64,000 nt of DNA from Flavonifractor hominis (GTDB lineage: Bacteria; Bacillota; Clostridia; Oscillospirales; Oscillospiraceae), in the NCBI RefSeq assembly GCF_040095835.1, contig NZ_JBBMFT010000005.1:1-64000 (forward strand), given 5' to 3'. Made by a program: the position numbers and the translations under genes. Below are positions 15,338 through 24,358 of the stretch, piece by piece. Below the pieces are notes generated by a model, which searched no databases, was not told where the DNA came from, and worked only from the letters and a program-made list of their open reading frames with translations. Within the stretch, counting starts at the first letter, position 1. The number at the start of each line of letters is the position of its first letter.

Positions 15338-17605
15338 ATGAAACGATATCTTTGCGTATTCCTGGCCGCCCTGCTGACCCTGAGCTGTATGACAAGCGCG
15401 CTGGCCTCCGCGCCGGCCGGCGCAGAGGAAGAGACGCTGTATCAGCAGTATGGCCCCTGGAACAGCTGGACCCAGGAACAAAAGGACGCGGCTGGGGCCG
15501 ACTGGGATCAGGCGCAGTGGGACGACTACTGGCAGTCCTACGAGGCGGATGCCTGGCAGCCTTTGGATGCCTATTATGCCGATTATGAACAGTGGAGCAT
15601 GGAATATGGCACTTATGAGGGGATGCAGGATTCGTGGCAGGAGGAGCTGAGCCAGACCAAGGCGGAGCTGGGCATGCCCTATCCCGGCATCAACGTCAGC
15701 CTCAACGGGGAGTACCTGGACTTTGGCGGTGTGGAGCCGGTGGCCGAAGCCGGGCGCACCCTGGTGCCCTTCCGGCCCTTCCTGGAGGGGTTGGGCGCCC
15801 AGGTGAGCTATGACGAGGCCAGCGGACGCATCGAAGCGGTGCTGCCTGAGGGGACGAGTATGACCCTGTGGGTGGGACAGACCCGGATGGAGTACACCGA
15901 GGGAGAGCGCATCCAGACCCTGGAGATGGATGCCGCGCCCTGCATCCGGAACGGACAGACCTACATCCCCGTCCGTTTTGCGGCCGAGGCCCTTGGACTG
16001 GAGGTCAGCTGGGACGCCTACTATGAGACGGTCCATCTGACCGACGTCGCAGCCCTGGTGGAAGAACTGGACGGGCAGCTGAGCTGCGCCAATGAGATCT
16101 ACGCCGCCCTGCAAAACGAGTGGCAGGCCCAGCTGGAACGGACCTGCCAGGCAGAGGGGGAGTTCCGTTTCTCCGCCACCCTCTACGGGGAGAAGGAGCA
16201 CGCCACCGGCACCTTCGGGCTGAGCCTGGAGGGACTGGGCAACGGGCAGAAGGGGGAGTACACGCTGAGCGTCCAGGCGGAGCCCGGCGCTCTGGAGCCC
16301 CTCATCCGCAACGGGACGGTCTGGGACGTGGACCAGCTTGCCGCTCTGGACGGGCGGAGCCTGCGCCTGCTGTTTGACCTGGAGCAGGGGAGCGTCTATT
16401 ACAAGGGCGATCTGATCGCGGCGCTGGATGGGAGCGAACTGCCCGGCGACACTTGGGTGAGCCAGACGCTGGAGCCGCTGGACCTGAGCAGCGTGACCTG
16501 GCCGGATACCCTGGGCCAGCTGATGTGGCAGATGTACGGAACAAGTGGCTTCTATCTGGACGAGACTCCGTGGCAGGTCGTTATGCAGCAGGCCGAACCG
16601 GTGCTGCAGCTGCTGGGAGACAGCCGTTTTACCCGCACGGTCTCGGGAGAACAGGTGCGCTATGACTGGACGGCCGATCTGGCCTCGCTGGTGATGGAGC
16701 AGCTGAGCGACGATCCGCTGGGGACGCTGATGGGCTGGACCAGCTCGGACGCACAGGTTCCATCCAAGATGGAATTGAAGGGCCAAGTGGTCCTGCGCGG
16801 CGGCCGGCTGGAGCAGCTGAGCGCATCGGGGGAACTGGAACTGGACAGCCTGGGCCTGCCCGCCGCGTTCACCTTTGCGCTGGAGGCCACGCCTGACCGG
16901 CTGACGCTGAACGGTGCCCTCACAGGCGAGTATATGGGCAAGGTAGAGCTGGAGGCCCGCTCGGAGCGCCGGGAGACCGCCGAGGCCCCGCGTACCACCC
17001 CGCCTGAGGGAGAGGCAGTGGAGAGCTATGATGTGCTGACCGGGCTGCGCCTGCCCGGCGTGCCCGCCGATTTCGGCGGGGCCCACTATGTCCAGGCGGC
17101 ACTGGATGCCCGCTACGGCAAGGCGTGGGATGCGGACTATCTGGCCGCGGTAGGTATGGACCAGGCGGCTCTGGAGCAGAAGCAGCGGGAACGGGATGTG
17201 GCCGCATTTTGCGACAGCTTCCTGCTGGAGACGCCCGGGCCGGAGCTGGAGGAGGAGATCTGGGCCCTGCTCCGGGAAATCTACGCCCGCACCGACTACA
17301 CGGTGAAGGACGCCGGCGACGGCACGGTGGAGGTGACCGCCCGGCCGCTGGATGTATTCGACCGCGTTTGGGAGGTCTACTGGCAGCAGATGGACGGGAT
17401 GGACCAGAGCGGCGGCGAAGACTGGAGCCGGAGCGTGCTGGAGCTGTGCCGGGAGCAGCTGGAGCAGGCGGAGTACGGACCGGAGGAGCAGACGAGCGTT
17501 CAATTGCAGCAGTGGGAGGACGGCACCGTCGGCCTTGACCGGTATGAGCTGGAGCTGCTCCACTCTACCTTGATCCTGCCCTCCGCCCCGAGCTACTGGT
17601 GGTAA
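15338..17605 (+). CDS. Exported stalk-domain (copper amine oxidase N-like) protein
   Basis: The 755-residue protein begins with a signal peptide (MKRYLCVFLAALLTLSCMTS, cleavage near ALASA). A Trp/Tyr/Asp-rich segment with repeated WxxY-like patterns follows (about 30-110). Residues about 120-230 form a copper-amine-oxidase-N/stalk domain, recognised from VPFRPFLEGLGAQVSYD and IPVRFAAEALGLEVSWD, which occurs on many Clostridia surface proteins. The remaining 500 residues look like a beta-rich lipoprotein-carrier-like domain and a small C-terminal domain that I cannot name. No anchor is visible, so it is probably secreted or wall-associated. The start follows ACAGGAGGATCCCCC. Confidence 0.8.
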   Translation: MKRYLCVFLAALLTLSCMTSALASAPAGAEEETLYQQYGPWNSWTQEQKDAAGADWDQAQWDDYWQSYEADAWQPLDAYYADYEQWSMEYGTYEGMQDSWQEELSQTKAELGMPYPGINVSLNGEYLDFGGVEPVAEAGRTLVPFRPFLEGLGAQVSYDEASGRIEAVLPEGTSMTLWVGQTRMEYTEGERIQTLEMDAAPCIRNGQTYIPVRFAAEALGLEVSWDAYYETVHLTDVAALVEELDGQLSCANEIYAALQNEWQAQLERTCQAEGEFRFSATLYGEKEHATGTFGLSLEGLGNGQKGEYTLSVQAEPGALEPLIRNGTVWDVDQLAALDGRSLRLLFDLEQGSVYYKGDLIAALDGSELPGDTWVSQTLEPLDLSSVTWPDTLGQLMWQMYGTSGFYLDETPWQVVMQQAEPVLQLLGDSRFTRTVSGEQVRYDWTADLASLVMEQLSDDPLGTLMGWTSSDAQVPSKMELKGQVVLRGGRLEQLSASGELELDSLGLPAAFTFALEATPDRLTLNGALTGEYMGKVELEARSERRETAEAPRTTPPEGEAVESYDVLTGLRLPGVPADFGGAHYVQAALDARYGKAWDADYLAAVGMDQAALEQKQRERDVAAFCDSFLLETPGPELEEEIWALLREIYARTDYTVKDAGDGTVEVTARPLDVFDRVWEVYWQQMDGMDQSGGEDWSRSVLELCREQLEQAEYGPEEQTSVQLQQWEDGTVGLDRYELELLHSTLILPSAPSYWW

Positions 17606-17620
17606 TGGGACAAAACAAAT

Positions 17621-17653
17621 GCGCCGGACCGCAGATGCGGTCCGGCGCGTTTT
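17621..17653 (+). terminator. Terminator of the stalk-domain gene
   Basis: A 12-bp stem GCGCCGGACCGC/GCGGTCCGGCGC with an AGAT loop, then GTTTT. Confidence 0.8.
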
Positions 17654-17663
17654 GCCTGTCTGT

Positions 17664-18080
17664 TTACAATTGGTCGCTGTCCACCAGAATATTGTCGGTG
17701 CCGTGTTCCTCAAACTCGGCGATATAGGCGTCGATCCGGCTGGCCAGCTCCTCATAATTGCTCTCGTCGATGGGCGCGTCGTCCATGTCCCGGCGGGCCA
17801 GGTCCTCGGCCAGAATGTCGAAAAAGACGTTATTTTCATATTCCATGATCGCCTCATGGATGCCGCCCTCGGTAAAAGCGCGGGAGGGGACTACCTCTCC
17901 CTGCCAGTCCTCGGCCAGCACCCCCATGCCCTCTTCCCGGGCCTTGGCGAACAGCAGGCTCTCTACCTCGTCATAGTCCCGGAAGCGGTCGTCCCCCCGG
18001 GTGGAATTCAGGATCCAGTTGCCGATATAGGCCATATCCAGCAGGCGGCGGAATTGTTTGGTCGTCAGCTCCAGCTTCAT
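17664..18080 (-). CDS. Acidic hypothetical protein
   Basis: A 138-residue acidic cytoplasmic protein starting MKLELTTKQFRRLLDMAYIG and ending in a Glu/Asp-rich tail (EFEEHGTDNILVDSDQL). The N-terminal half, with NWILNSTRGDDRFRDYDEVE, looks conserved in style with small uncharacterised Clostridia proteins, but I cannot name a family. The start at 18080 follows GAGGAGGG; an upstream in-frame start at 18104 is less likely. A near-consensus promoter lies 57 bp upstream and diverges from murI. Confidence 0.7.
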   Translation of the reverse strand: MKLELTTKQFRRLLDMAYIGNWILNSTRGDDRFRDYDEVESLLFAKAREEGMGVLAEDWQGEVVPSRAFTEGGIHEAIMEYENNVFFDILAEDLARRDMDDAPIDESNYEELASRIDAYIAEFEEHGTDNILVDSDQL

Positions 18081-18136
18081 CGCGCGAACCCTCCTCGCTG
18101 TCATGACGTTGGGGACAAATCGGTCCCTTAACCATT

Positions 18137-18164
18137 ATTATAGTCAGCCAAGCGGAAATGTCAA
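18137..18164 (-). promoter_or_regulatory. Consensus promoter of the acidic hypothetical gene
   Basis: On the minus strand TTGACA (complement of 18159-18164), a 16-bp spacer and TATAAT (complement of 18137-18142). Confidence 0.75.
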
Positions 18165-18198
18165 ACAGGGAGCGCGTCGGAACCTGTGAAAAAAACCC

Positions 18199-18227
18199 TT
18201 GTCTTTCCAGGGGGTTTCGCATATCAT
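18199..18227 (+). promoter_or_regulatory. Promoter of murI
   Basis: TTGTCT (18199-18204), a 17-bp spacer and TATCAT (18222-18227), 46 bp ahead of the murI start. Confidence 0.6.
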
Positions 18228-18272
18228 AAATAAGATCAGTAAGAACGGATAACCGTCCGAGGAGGAATTGCT

Positions 18273-19088
18273 TTGGATAACCGACCCATCGGTGTGTTTG
18301 ACTCCGGACTGGGGGGATTGACCGCGGTGCGGGAGCTGTGCCGCCTGCTGCCGGAGGAGGACATCGTCTATTTTGGCGATACCGGCCGGGTGCCGTACGG
18401 CAGCCGGTCCCGGGAGACCATCGTAAAATACGCCCGGCAGGATGTGGCATTCCTGCGTACCTTTGATCTGAAGGCCATTGTCATCGCCTGCGGCACGGTT
18501 TCCACCACTGCGCTGGATACCCTGGCCGCCGAAAATCCCATCCCGGTGCTGGGGGTGGTGGTGCCCGCGGCCAAGGCGGCGGCCGAGGCCACCCACAACG
18601 GCACCATCGGCCTCATCGGCACCCAGGCCTCCATCCGCAGCGGGGCCTATGAGCGCTGCATCCAGACCCAGAGACCGGGAACCGTGGTGCTGGCCCAGCC
18701 GTGCCCCCTCTTTGTGCCGTTGGTGGAGAACGGACGCTTCCACCGGGGAGACGTGGTCATCGAGACGGTGGCCGCGGAATACCTCCAGCCTCTGAAGCAG
18801 GCGGGGGTGGATACCCTGGTGCTGGGGTGTACCCACTATCCGCTGCTGGAGGAGGTCATCTCCGACTACATGGGGCCGGAGGTGACCCTGATCAACGCCG
18901 GTGCGGCGGGCGCCCGGGCGGTGGCCGACCGCCTGCGGGAGACCGATGCGCTGGCCAGCCGGAAGGAGGGGGGCTCCTGCCGCTGCTTTGTCAGCGACCG
19001 GCAGGAGGATTTTGCCCGCATCGCCTCCACCTTCCTGGGCTGGGATGTGAGCGGAGCGGTGGGACAGATCGATATCAGCCGCTATTGA
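18273..19088 (+). CDS. murI: Glutamate racemase
   Basis: MurI interconverts L- and D-glutamate for peptidoglycan. The 271-residue protein has GVFDSGLGGLTAVREL with Asp10/Ser11, the first catalytic Cys73 in IACGTVSTT and the second Cys186 in LGCTHYPLL. The first cysteine motif is normally ACNT; here the Asn is Gly. The start is a TTG at 18273 preceded by GAGGAGGAATTGC; no ATG fits better. A separate promoter lies upstream. The following DUF1934 gene has its own promoter directly after the murI stop codon. Confidence 0.93.
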   Translation: MDNRPIGVFDSGLGGLTAVRELCRLLPEEDIVYFGDTGRVPYGSRSRETIVKYARQDVAFLRTFDLKAIVIACGTVSTTALDTLAAENPIPVLGVVVPAAKAAAEATHNGTIGLIGTQASIRSGAYERCIQTQRPGTVVLAQPCPLFVPLVENGRFHRGDVVIETVAAEYLQPLKQAGVDTLVLGCTHYPLLEEVISDYMGPEVTLINAGAAGARAVADRLRETDALASRKEGGSCRCFVSDRQEDFARIASTFLGWDVSGAVGQIDISRY

Positions 19089-19099
19089 GGGAAAACCCC

Positions 19100-19128
19100 T
19101 TTACATCCGCGCCGCCATTGGGTATAAT
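19100..19128 (+). promoter_or_regulatory. Promoter of the DUF1934-argS pair
   Basis: TTTACA (19100-19105), a 17-bp spacer and a perfect TATAAT (19123-19128), 12 bp after the murI stop. Confidence 0.75.
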
Positions 19129-19160
19129 AGTTTGCAATTTGCTGTTTGAGGTACAAAAGC

Positions 19161-19604
19161 ATGGAGAACAATGTGATCATATCCATTCAGGGCCGGCAGT
19201 CCTTTGAGGATACCGAAGACGAGACCATTGAGCTGGTCACCGAGGGGCGGCTGGAGTCGGAGGGCGACGGAGCCTTCACCCTGAGCTACCAGGAGAGCGA
19301 ACTCACCGGACTGGAGGGGACCCTCACCACCTTCCAGATCGAGCGGGGACGCATCACGCTGCTGCGGATGGGCAGCGTCAACTCCGAGATGGTATTTGAG
19401 GAAGGGCGCCGCCACCTGTCCATGTACAACACCCCCTATGGGGCGCTGTCGGTTGGGGTCAATACCAAGAAGATGCGCTCTGAGCTCAGTCCGGCGGGAG
19501 GCAACATTGAGATTGACTACGCCATTGAGATCGACCACGCAGTGGCGGGACAGAACCTGTTCCGCATCGATGTACGGGAAAAACGGCCTGTGCTGCGGCA
19601 GTAA
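19161..19604 (+). CDS. DUF1934 calycin-like protein (YwiB family)
   Basis: This 147-residue protein is rich in alternating beta-strand patterns (NVIISIQGRQ, FTLSYQESEL, ITLLRMGSVNSEMVF). Its SMYNTPYGALSVGVNTKKM segment is characteristic of the DUF1934/YwiB family, small beta-barrel proteins commonly encoded directly upstream of argS in Firmicutes, as here (44-bp gap). The biochemical role is unknown. The start at 19161 (MENNV) follows GAGGTACAAAAGC. Confidence 0.85.
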   Translation: MENNVIISIQGRQSFEDTEDETIELVTEGRLESEGDGAFTLSYQESELTGLEGTLTTFQIERGRITLLRMGSVNSEMVFEEGRRHLSMYNTPYGALSVGVNTKKMRSELSPAGGNIEIDYAIEIDHAVAGQNLFRIDVREKRPVLRQ

Positions 19605-19647
19605 GGCCGTATGGAATGAGAGAAACAAAGAAAAGGTGGTTTTTTAC

Positions 19648-21396
19648 ATGTCCAATCTGATTCAGGCGGCCCGGAAGCAGGTCGCCGCGCTGACCCAGAC
19701 GGCCTATGAGAAGGCCGCGGCCGAGGGCCTCCTGCCCGCCGGGGCGGAGGTGAAGGCCACCATTGAGATCCCCAAGGATCCCACCCACGGAGACTACGCG
19801 TCCTCCTTTGCCATGGCGGGGGCCAAGGCCCTGCACAAGGCCCCCCGGCAGATCGCCGAGATCATCGTGGCGCACCTGGACCTGACCGGCACCTTCTTTG
19901 ACAAGGTGGAGATCGCCGGACCGGGCTTTCTGAACTTCACCCTGGGCAGCAAGTGGTACGGCCAGGTCCTCGCCGACATCGAGGCCGAGGGCGCCCGGTA
20001 CGGCGCTGTGGACGAGGGCAAGGGCGAGAAGGTCATGGTGGAGTTCGTCTCCGCCAATCCCACCGGCCCCATGCACATCGGCAACGCCCGGGGCGGCGTT
20101 CTGGGCGACGCGCTGGCCGCCGTGCTGGAGCGGGCGGGCTACGACGTGTGGCGGGAGTTCTACGTCAACGACGCGGGCAACCAGATCCACAAGTTCGCCA
20201 TGAGCATCGACGCCCGCTATATGCAGATCGTGCTGGGGGAGGAGAATTACACCTTCCCCGAGGACGGCTACCACGGGGACGACATCAAGGAGCTGGCCCA
20301 GGCCTTCTACGACCAGCACGGCCCCGCCTGGAAGGATAAGCCGGAGGAGGAGCGCCAGGCGGCCATGGCTCAGTACGGCCTGTCGGTGAACATCCCCAAG
20401 ATGAAGGAAGATTTGCGCCGCTACCAGATCGAGTACAACGAGTGGTTCCTGGAATCCACCCTCCACAACAGCGGCTATGTGGCCGAGACGGTGGGCCTGC
20501 TGGCCGAAAAGGGCTGGACCTATGAGAAGGACGGCGCTCTGTGGCTCAACACCACGGCCCTGCTCAAGCAGAAGTACCTGGCCGAGGGCAAGAGCCAGGA
20601 GCAGGTGGACAAGCTGGACCTGAAGGACGACGTGTTGCGCCGGGCCAACGGATTCTACACCTACTTCGCCGCCGACATCGCCTACCACCGCAACAAGCTG
20701 GCCGAGCGGGGCTTCTCCAAGGCCATCAATATCTGGGGCGCCGACCACCACGGCCACGTGGCCCGGCTCCAGGCCGCACTGGACGGCCTGGGTCTGGACG
20801 GCTCCCACCGGCTCATCGTGGTGCTCATGCAGCTGGTCAACCTGCTCCAGGACGGCCAGCCCGTGCGTATGTCCAAGCGCTCCGGCAAGGCCATCGCCCT
20901 GCGGGACCTGCTGGACGAGGTGAGCGTGGACGCCGCCCGGTTCTTCTTCAACTCCCGCGCCTCCACCAGCGCGCTGGACTTCGACCTGGACCTGGCTGTG
21001 CGGGAGGATTCCGAGAACCCGGTGTACTACGTGCAGTACGCCCATGCCCGCATCTGCTCCCTGGTGGCCCGGCTGGGGGAGGAGGGACATGCCGTCCCCG
21101 CCGCGGCTGCGGTGGATCCGGCCCGCTTCACCACCGTGGAGGAGAAGAGCCTGATCAAGACCCTCTCCCAGCTGCCCGAGACCATCCGCCTGGCGGCCCG
21201 GGACTACGACCCCTCCGGCGTGAACCGCTATCTGATCACTCTGGCCGGAGAGTTCCACCGCTTCTACAACTCCTGCCACATCAAGGGCGAGGAGGATGCG
21301 GTGCTGGATGCCCGGCTCAAGCTGTCCGACACGGTGCGCTCGGTCATCGCCAATTGTCTGGACCTCATCGGTGTTACCGCTCCGGAAAAGATGTAA
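19648..21396 (+). CDS. argS: Arginyl-tRNA synthetase
   Basis: This 582-residue class I synthetase charges tRNA-Arg. It shows the N-terminal Add1 domain, the HIGH signature as MHIGNARGG (His143), the KMSKS-type loop RMSKRSGK, the anticodon-binding DALR-like C-terminal helices and the terminal APEKM. The length is normal. The ATG at 19648 follows AAAAGGTGG. It is co-transcribed with the DUF1934 gene and ends at a terminator. Confidence 0.97.
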   Translation: MSNLIQAARKQVAALTQTAYEKAAAEGLLPAGAEVKATIEIPKDPTHGDYASSFAMAGAKALHKAPRQIAEIIVAHLDLTGTFFDKVEIAGPGFLNFTLGSKWYGQVLADIEAEGARYGAVDEGKGEKVMVEFVSANPTGPMHIGNARGGVLGDALAAVLERAGYDVWREFYVNDAGNQIHKFAMSIDARYMQIVLGEENYTFPEDGYHGDDIKELAQAFYDQHGPAWKDKPEEERQAAMAQYGLSVNIPKMKEDLRRYQIEYNEWFLESTLHNSGYVAETVGLLAEKGWTYEKDGALWLNTTALLKQKYLAEGKSQEQVDKLDLKDDVLRRANGFYTYFAADIAYHRNKLAERGFSKAINIWGADHHGHVARLQAALDGLGLDGSHRLIVVLMQLVNLLQDGQPVRMSKRSGKAIALRDLLDEVSVDAARFFFNSRASTSALDFDLDLAVREDSENPVYYVQYAHARICSLVARLGEEGHAVPAAAAVDPARFTTVEEKSLIKTLSQLPETIRLAARDYDPSGVNRYLITLAGEFHRFYNSCHIKGEEDAVLDARLKLSDTVRSVIANCLDLIGVTAPEKM

Positions 21397-21402
21397 GGAT
21401 AC

Positions 21403-21430
21403 AAACCCGCGCCCATTCGGGCGCGGGTTT
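21403..21430 (+). terminator. Terminator of argS
   Basis: A 12-bp stem AAACCCGCGCCC/GGGCGCGGGTTT with an ATTC loop, followed by CTTAC. The T-tract is short. Confidence 0.7.
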
Positions 21431-21495
21431 CTTACATTTGTATAAAAGAAATAAAAACTTTTTCTTAATAGTGTGTTAATTGGTATGTAACACTC

Positions 21496-21523
21496 TTGTA
21501 ATCTTTTTAAAACGTGGTATCAT
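21496..21523 (+). promoter_or_regulatory. Promoter of the GT2 glycosyltransferase
   Basis: TTGTAA (21496-21501), a 16-bp spacer and TATCAT (21518-21523), leaving a leader of about 70 nt. Confidence 0.5.
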
Positions 21524-21601
21524 ATCCCATACGTGTGAGCAGAGGAAGGTATCACCCCTGCTGCGCGGCTCCTTTGGGTCTGTCAATGGAGGATTACAGG
21601 A

Positions 21602-22882
21602 ATGAGTTTGCTGCATTTTGTGAGAGAACTGAACCGGGTTGTGGTGCTGTTTTTCACACTGCTGTATTTATATCAAGGAATATATGCGGTGGTGGGACTG
21701 ATTTTCCGCCGCTGGAAGGACCATCATACACCCGAACGCATGCACCGTTTTGCCGCCGTGGTTTCCGCCCGAAATGAGGAGGGGGTCATCGGCGAACTGC
21801 TGGAGAGTCTGAAACAACAGAACTATCCGGCGGAGCTTTTGGATCTGTACGTAGTGGCCGACAACTGCACCGACGACACCGCCGGAGCGGCCCGCCGGGC
21901 GGGCGCCTTTGTATATGAGCGGTTTAATCAGAGCCGGAAGGGCAAGGGCTACGCCCTGGACTATCTCTTCCGCCAGTTGAAGGCGGAAGGGCGGGATCAG
22001 TACGACGCCTATCTCATCTTCGACGCGGACAATCTGGTGGATCCCAACTTCGTCGCCGAGATGAACCGCACCTTTGACAAGGGCTACGACGCGGTGACCT
22101 GCTACCGCAACTCCAAGAATTTTGGGGACAACTGGATTTCAGCGGGCTACTCCATCTGGTTTTTGCGGGAGGCCCGGTTCCTCAATTTCCCCCGCGCTCT
22201 CCTGGGCACCAACTGCCATGTGTCGGGTACCGGCTTTTTGGTATCGGCCCAGCTGATCGAGGAGAACGGCGGCTGGCCCTTCCATCTGCTCACGGAGGAC
22301 ATCCAGTTTTCGGTGGACTGCGCCATCCGGGGCAAACGCATCGGCTACTGTGACAAGGCGGTGGTCTATGATGAGCAGCCCACCACGTTCCAGCAATCCT
22401 GGGATCAGCGGCTGCGGTGGTCCAAGGGCTTTTACCAGGTGGACCGGGAGTATACCGCGCCCCTTCTGCGCGGGTGTTTCCGCCCCGGACGGCTGGGGAC
22501 CTCCTGCTACGATATGTTCGTTACCGTAGCCCCCGGTATGCTGCTGACCCTGCTGATGATCCTGTTTAACGGGATCCTGCTGGCAGCCTGCCTGACCGAG
22601 CCGGCGTTCTGGGCGGTGCGGATCATCCGTGAAACCACAGGCTTTATGCTTTCCAGCATTGTGAGCTTCTACCTGGGGCTGCTGGCCTACGGAGTGTTGA
22701 CCGTACTGTCGGAGTGGAAGCACATCCGGGCTACGCCGTGGAAAAAACTGGGGTATGTCGTTACCTTCCCCGTATTTATGTTTACCTACATCCCTATCTC
22801 CATCGCCGCACTGGTGCAGAAGGTGGAGTGGAAACCCATCTACCATAGCGCCGCAAAAAAGTTCAAAGAGATCGCACCCTAA
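21602..22882 (+). CDS. Membrane-bound family 2 glycosyltransferase
   Basis: The 426-residue integral membrane enzyme has an N-terminal membrane helix (about 10-35). A GT2 GT-A domain follows with the sequence AVVSARNEEGVIGELLESLK, a DNCTDDT nucleotide site, the catalytic DAD in YLIFDADNLVD, TEDIQ and the processive QRLRW motif as DQRLRWSKGFY. Four more membrane helices lie in 300-415. This cellulose/hyaluronan-synthase-like layout makes or exports a surface polysaccharide, or glycosylates a membrane acceptor; the sugar is unknown. A hairpin follows the gene. It stands alone, without other glycan genes around it. Confidence 0.85.
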   Translation: MSLLHFVRELNRVVVLFFTLLYLYQGIYAVVGLIFRRWKDHHTPERMHRFAAVVSARNEEGVIGELLESLKQQNYPAELLDLYVVADNCTDDTAGAARRAGAFVYERFNQSRKGKGYALDYLFRQLKAEGRDQYDAYLIFDADNLVDPNFVAEMNRTFDKGYDAVTCYRNSKNFGDNWISAGYSIWFLREARFLNFPRALLGTNCHVSGTGFLVSAQLIEENGGWPFHLLTEDIQFSVDCAIRGKRIGYCDKAVVYDEQPTTFQQSWDQRLRWSKGFYQVDREYTAPLLRGCFRPGRLGTSCYDMFVTVAPGMLLTLLMILFNGILLAACLTEPAFWAVRIIRETTGFMLSSIVSFYLGLLAYGVLTVLSEWKHIRATPWKKLGYVVTFPVFMFTYIPISIAALVQKVEWKPIYHSAAKKFKEIAP

Positions 22883-22889
22883 AATGGGA

Positions 22890-22915
22890 GGGAGCCGGGC
22901 AGGCAGCCGGCTCCC
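22890..22915 (+). terminator. Weak terminator of the GT2 gene
   Basis: A 9-bp stem GGGAGCCGG/CCGGCTCCC with a short T-rich tail (TCTTGCATTT). The tail also contains the -35 of the next promoter. Confidence 0.55.
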
Positions 22916-22917
22916 TC

Positions 22918-22947
22918 TTGCATTTGTCAGGGAGTTTGTGATATACT
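22918..22947 (+). promoter_or_regulatory. Promoter of the homocysteine methyltransferase gene
   Basis: TTGCAT (22918-22923), an 18-bp spacer and TATACT (22942-22947), 44 bp ahead of the ATG at 22991. Confidence 0.6.
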
Positions 22948-22990
22948 ATCCCACAATCATGTTGAGCAACAAGGAGGAGCACAGCACATT

Positions 22991-24214
22991 ATGGACACCA
23001 TCCCCCCTTTATCAAAGCCGCTGCTGATGGACGGCGCCACCGGGACCGAGCTGTTCCGGCTGGGCATGCCCCAGGGCGTCTGCACCGAACAGTGGGTGTT
23101 GGAGCACCCTCAGATGCTGCTGGAGCTCCAGCAGGCCTATGTGGAGGCGGGCAGCCGGGTGCTGCTGGCGCCGACCTTTGGTGCCAATCGGGCCGGGCTG
23201 GAGCGGTATGGTCTGAGCAGTCGGGTGGAGGAGTATAACCGCCGTCTGGTGGAACTCAGCCGCCAGGCGTCCGGCGGCCGGGCGCTGGTGGCGGGGGATC
23301 TGGCCCCATTGGGGCGGGCCATCGTTCCCTTTGGGGAGAGCCGGTTTGAGGACCTGGTGGACATCTACACCGAGCAGGCCGCGGCGCTGGAACAGGCCGG
23401 GGTGGACCTGTTCGTGGTGGAGACCATGGTGAGCATGGCGGAGGCCCGGGCGGCGGTGCTGGCCTGCAAAAGCGTGTCGGACAAGCCGGTGTGGGTGAGC
23501 TTTACCTGTGACGACGAGGGGCGCACCCCTACCGGTACCGATGTGCTGGCGGCCATGATCGTCATGCAGGGCATGGGTGCGGCCGCCTTTGGACTCAACT
23601 GCACCGATCCTGTGGTGACGGCCCAGCAGCTGGAGCGGCTCACGCCCTATGCCGGCCTGCCGCTGATCGCCAAGCCCTCGGCGGGGCTGCCCGGGGCGTG
23701 CTGTACGCCGGAGGAGCTGGCCGCGCTGGTGCCCGCCTATGCCAGGGCCGGGGCGCGGATCTTCGGCGGCTGCTGCGGTACGGGAGCGGCACATGTGTCC
23801 GCCCTGAACCGGGCGGTGGGGCAGGTGGATTTTACCGCTTTCCAGCCGCCGGAGCGGGATCCAGACGTGATTCCCTGTGCCAGCGAAAAGGAGGCCCGCT
23901 TTATTACCCCCGACGTGGATGTGGGGGAGACCATTGAGTGCTCTCCCGATCTGATGGAGGATATCCTGGCCGCCGAGGAGGAGGCGCCCCAGGGCGCGCT
24001 GAAGATCGCCATCCTGGAGCAGGATGACCTGGATATCTTTGCCGAGAATCAGTATGTGGTCAAGGACGCGCTGTGCCTCTGGTCCGATGTGCCCGAACTG
24101 CTGGAGGGCGCCCTGCGCATCTATCAGGGCCGGGCTTTCTGGGATGGAACGGAGGATCTGGACCAGGAATTTCTGGAGCGGATGGCCCGCACCTATGGAC
24201 TGGTGCTGCTCTGA
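22991..24214 (+). CDS. Homocysteine S-methyltransferase family protein with extra C-terminal domain
   Basis: The N-terminal ~285 residues form the Hcy-binding TIM barrel (PF02574): LMDGATGTELFRLGMP, FTCDDEGRTPTG, and the zinc thiolates in FGLNCTD and FGGCCGTG. This corresponds to the first module of MetH and to cobalamin-independent BhmT/MmuM enzymes that move a methyl group to homocysteine. Residues about 290-407 form an extra acidic C-terminal domain I cannot assign; there is no folate, B12 or activation domain here. Those would have to be separate proteins. The start at 22991 follows AAGGAGGAGC. A terminator hairpin follows. Confidence 0.83.
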   Translation: MDTIPPLSKPLLMDGATGTELFRLGMPQGVCTEQWVLEHPQMLLELQQAYVEAGSRVLLAPTFGANRAGLERYGLSSRVEEYNRRLVELSRQASGGRALVAGDLAPLGRAIVPFGESRFEDLVDIYTEQAAALEQAGVDLFVVETMVSMAEARAAVLACKSVSDKPVWVSFTCDDEGRTPTGTDVLAAMIVMQGMGAAAFGLNCTDPVVTAQQLERLTPYAGLPLIAKPSAGLPGACCTPEELAALVPAYARAGARIFGGCCGTGAAHVSALNRAVGQVDFTAFQPPERDPDVIPCASEKEARFITPDVDVGETIECSPDLMEDILAAEEEAPQGALKIAILEQDDLDIFAENQYVVKDALCLWSDVPELLEGALRIYQGRAFWDGTEDLDQEFLERMARTYGLVLL

Positions 24215-24261
24215 GGAGCGTCAAGTCCCGGGGGGCAGTTTTTTCAAAATCAGCGAAACCG

Positions 24262-24299
24262 CCAAAAAGCACGCCCCGTTTTTGGGGCGCGCTTTTTGG
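24262..24299 (+). terminator. Terminator of the homocysteine methyltransferase gene
   Basis: A 15- to 16-bp stem (24262-24277 with 24284-24299, one mismatch) with a GTTTTT loop, containing its own T-rich arm. Confidence 0.75.
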
Positions 24300-24307
24300 T
24301 TTGCGCC

Positions 24308-24336
24308 TTGACGAGTGTATCAAGATACGGTATTAT
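24308..24336 (+). promoter_or_regulatory. Promoter of nrdD
   Basis: TTGACG (24308-24313), a 17-bp spacer and TATTAT (24331-24336). The spacer holds the palindrome GTATCAAGATAC (24317-24328). Confidence 0.7.
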
Positions 24337-24358
24337 AGAAAACGTCGAACGAGATTAG

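Noticed and set aside
14594..17857. A 1087-residue open frame antisense to the stalk-domain gene
   Set aside because: Same cause: it mirrors the coding frame of 15338-17605 and lacks any recognisable domain.
19605..19647. T-box leader ahead of argS
   Set aside because: Only 43 bp separate argS from the DUF1934 gene, too short for a T-box.
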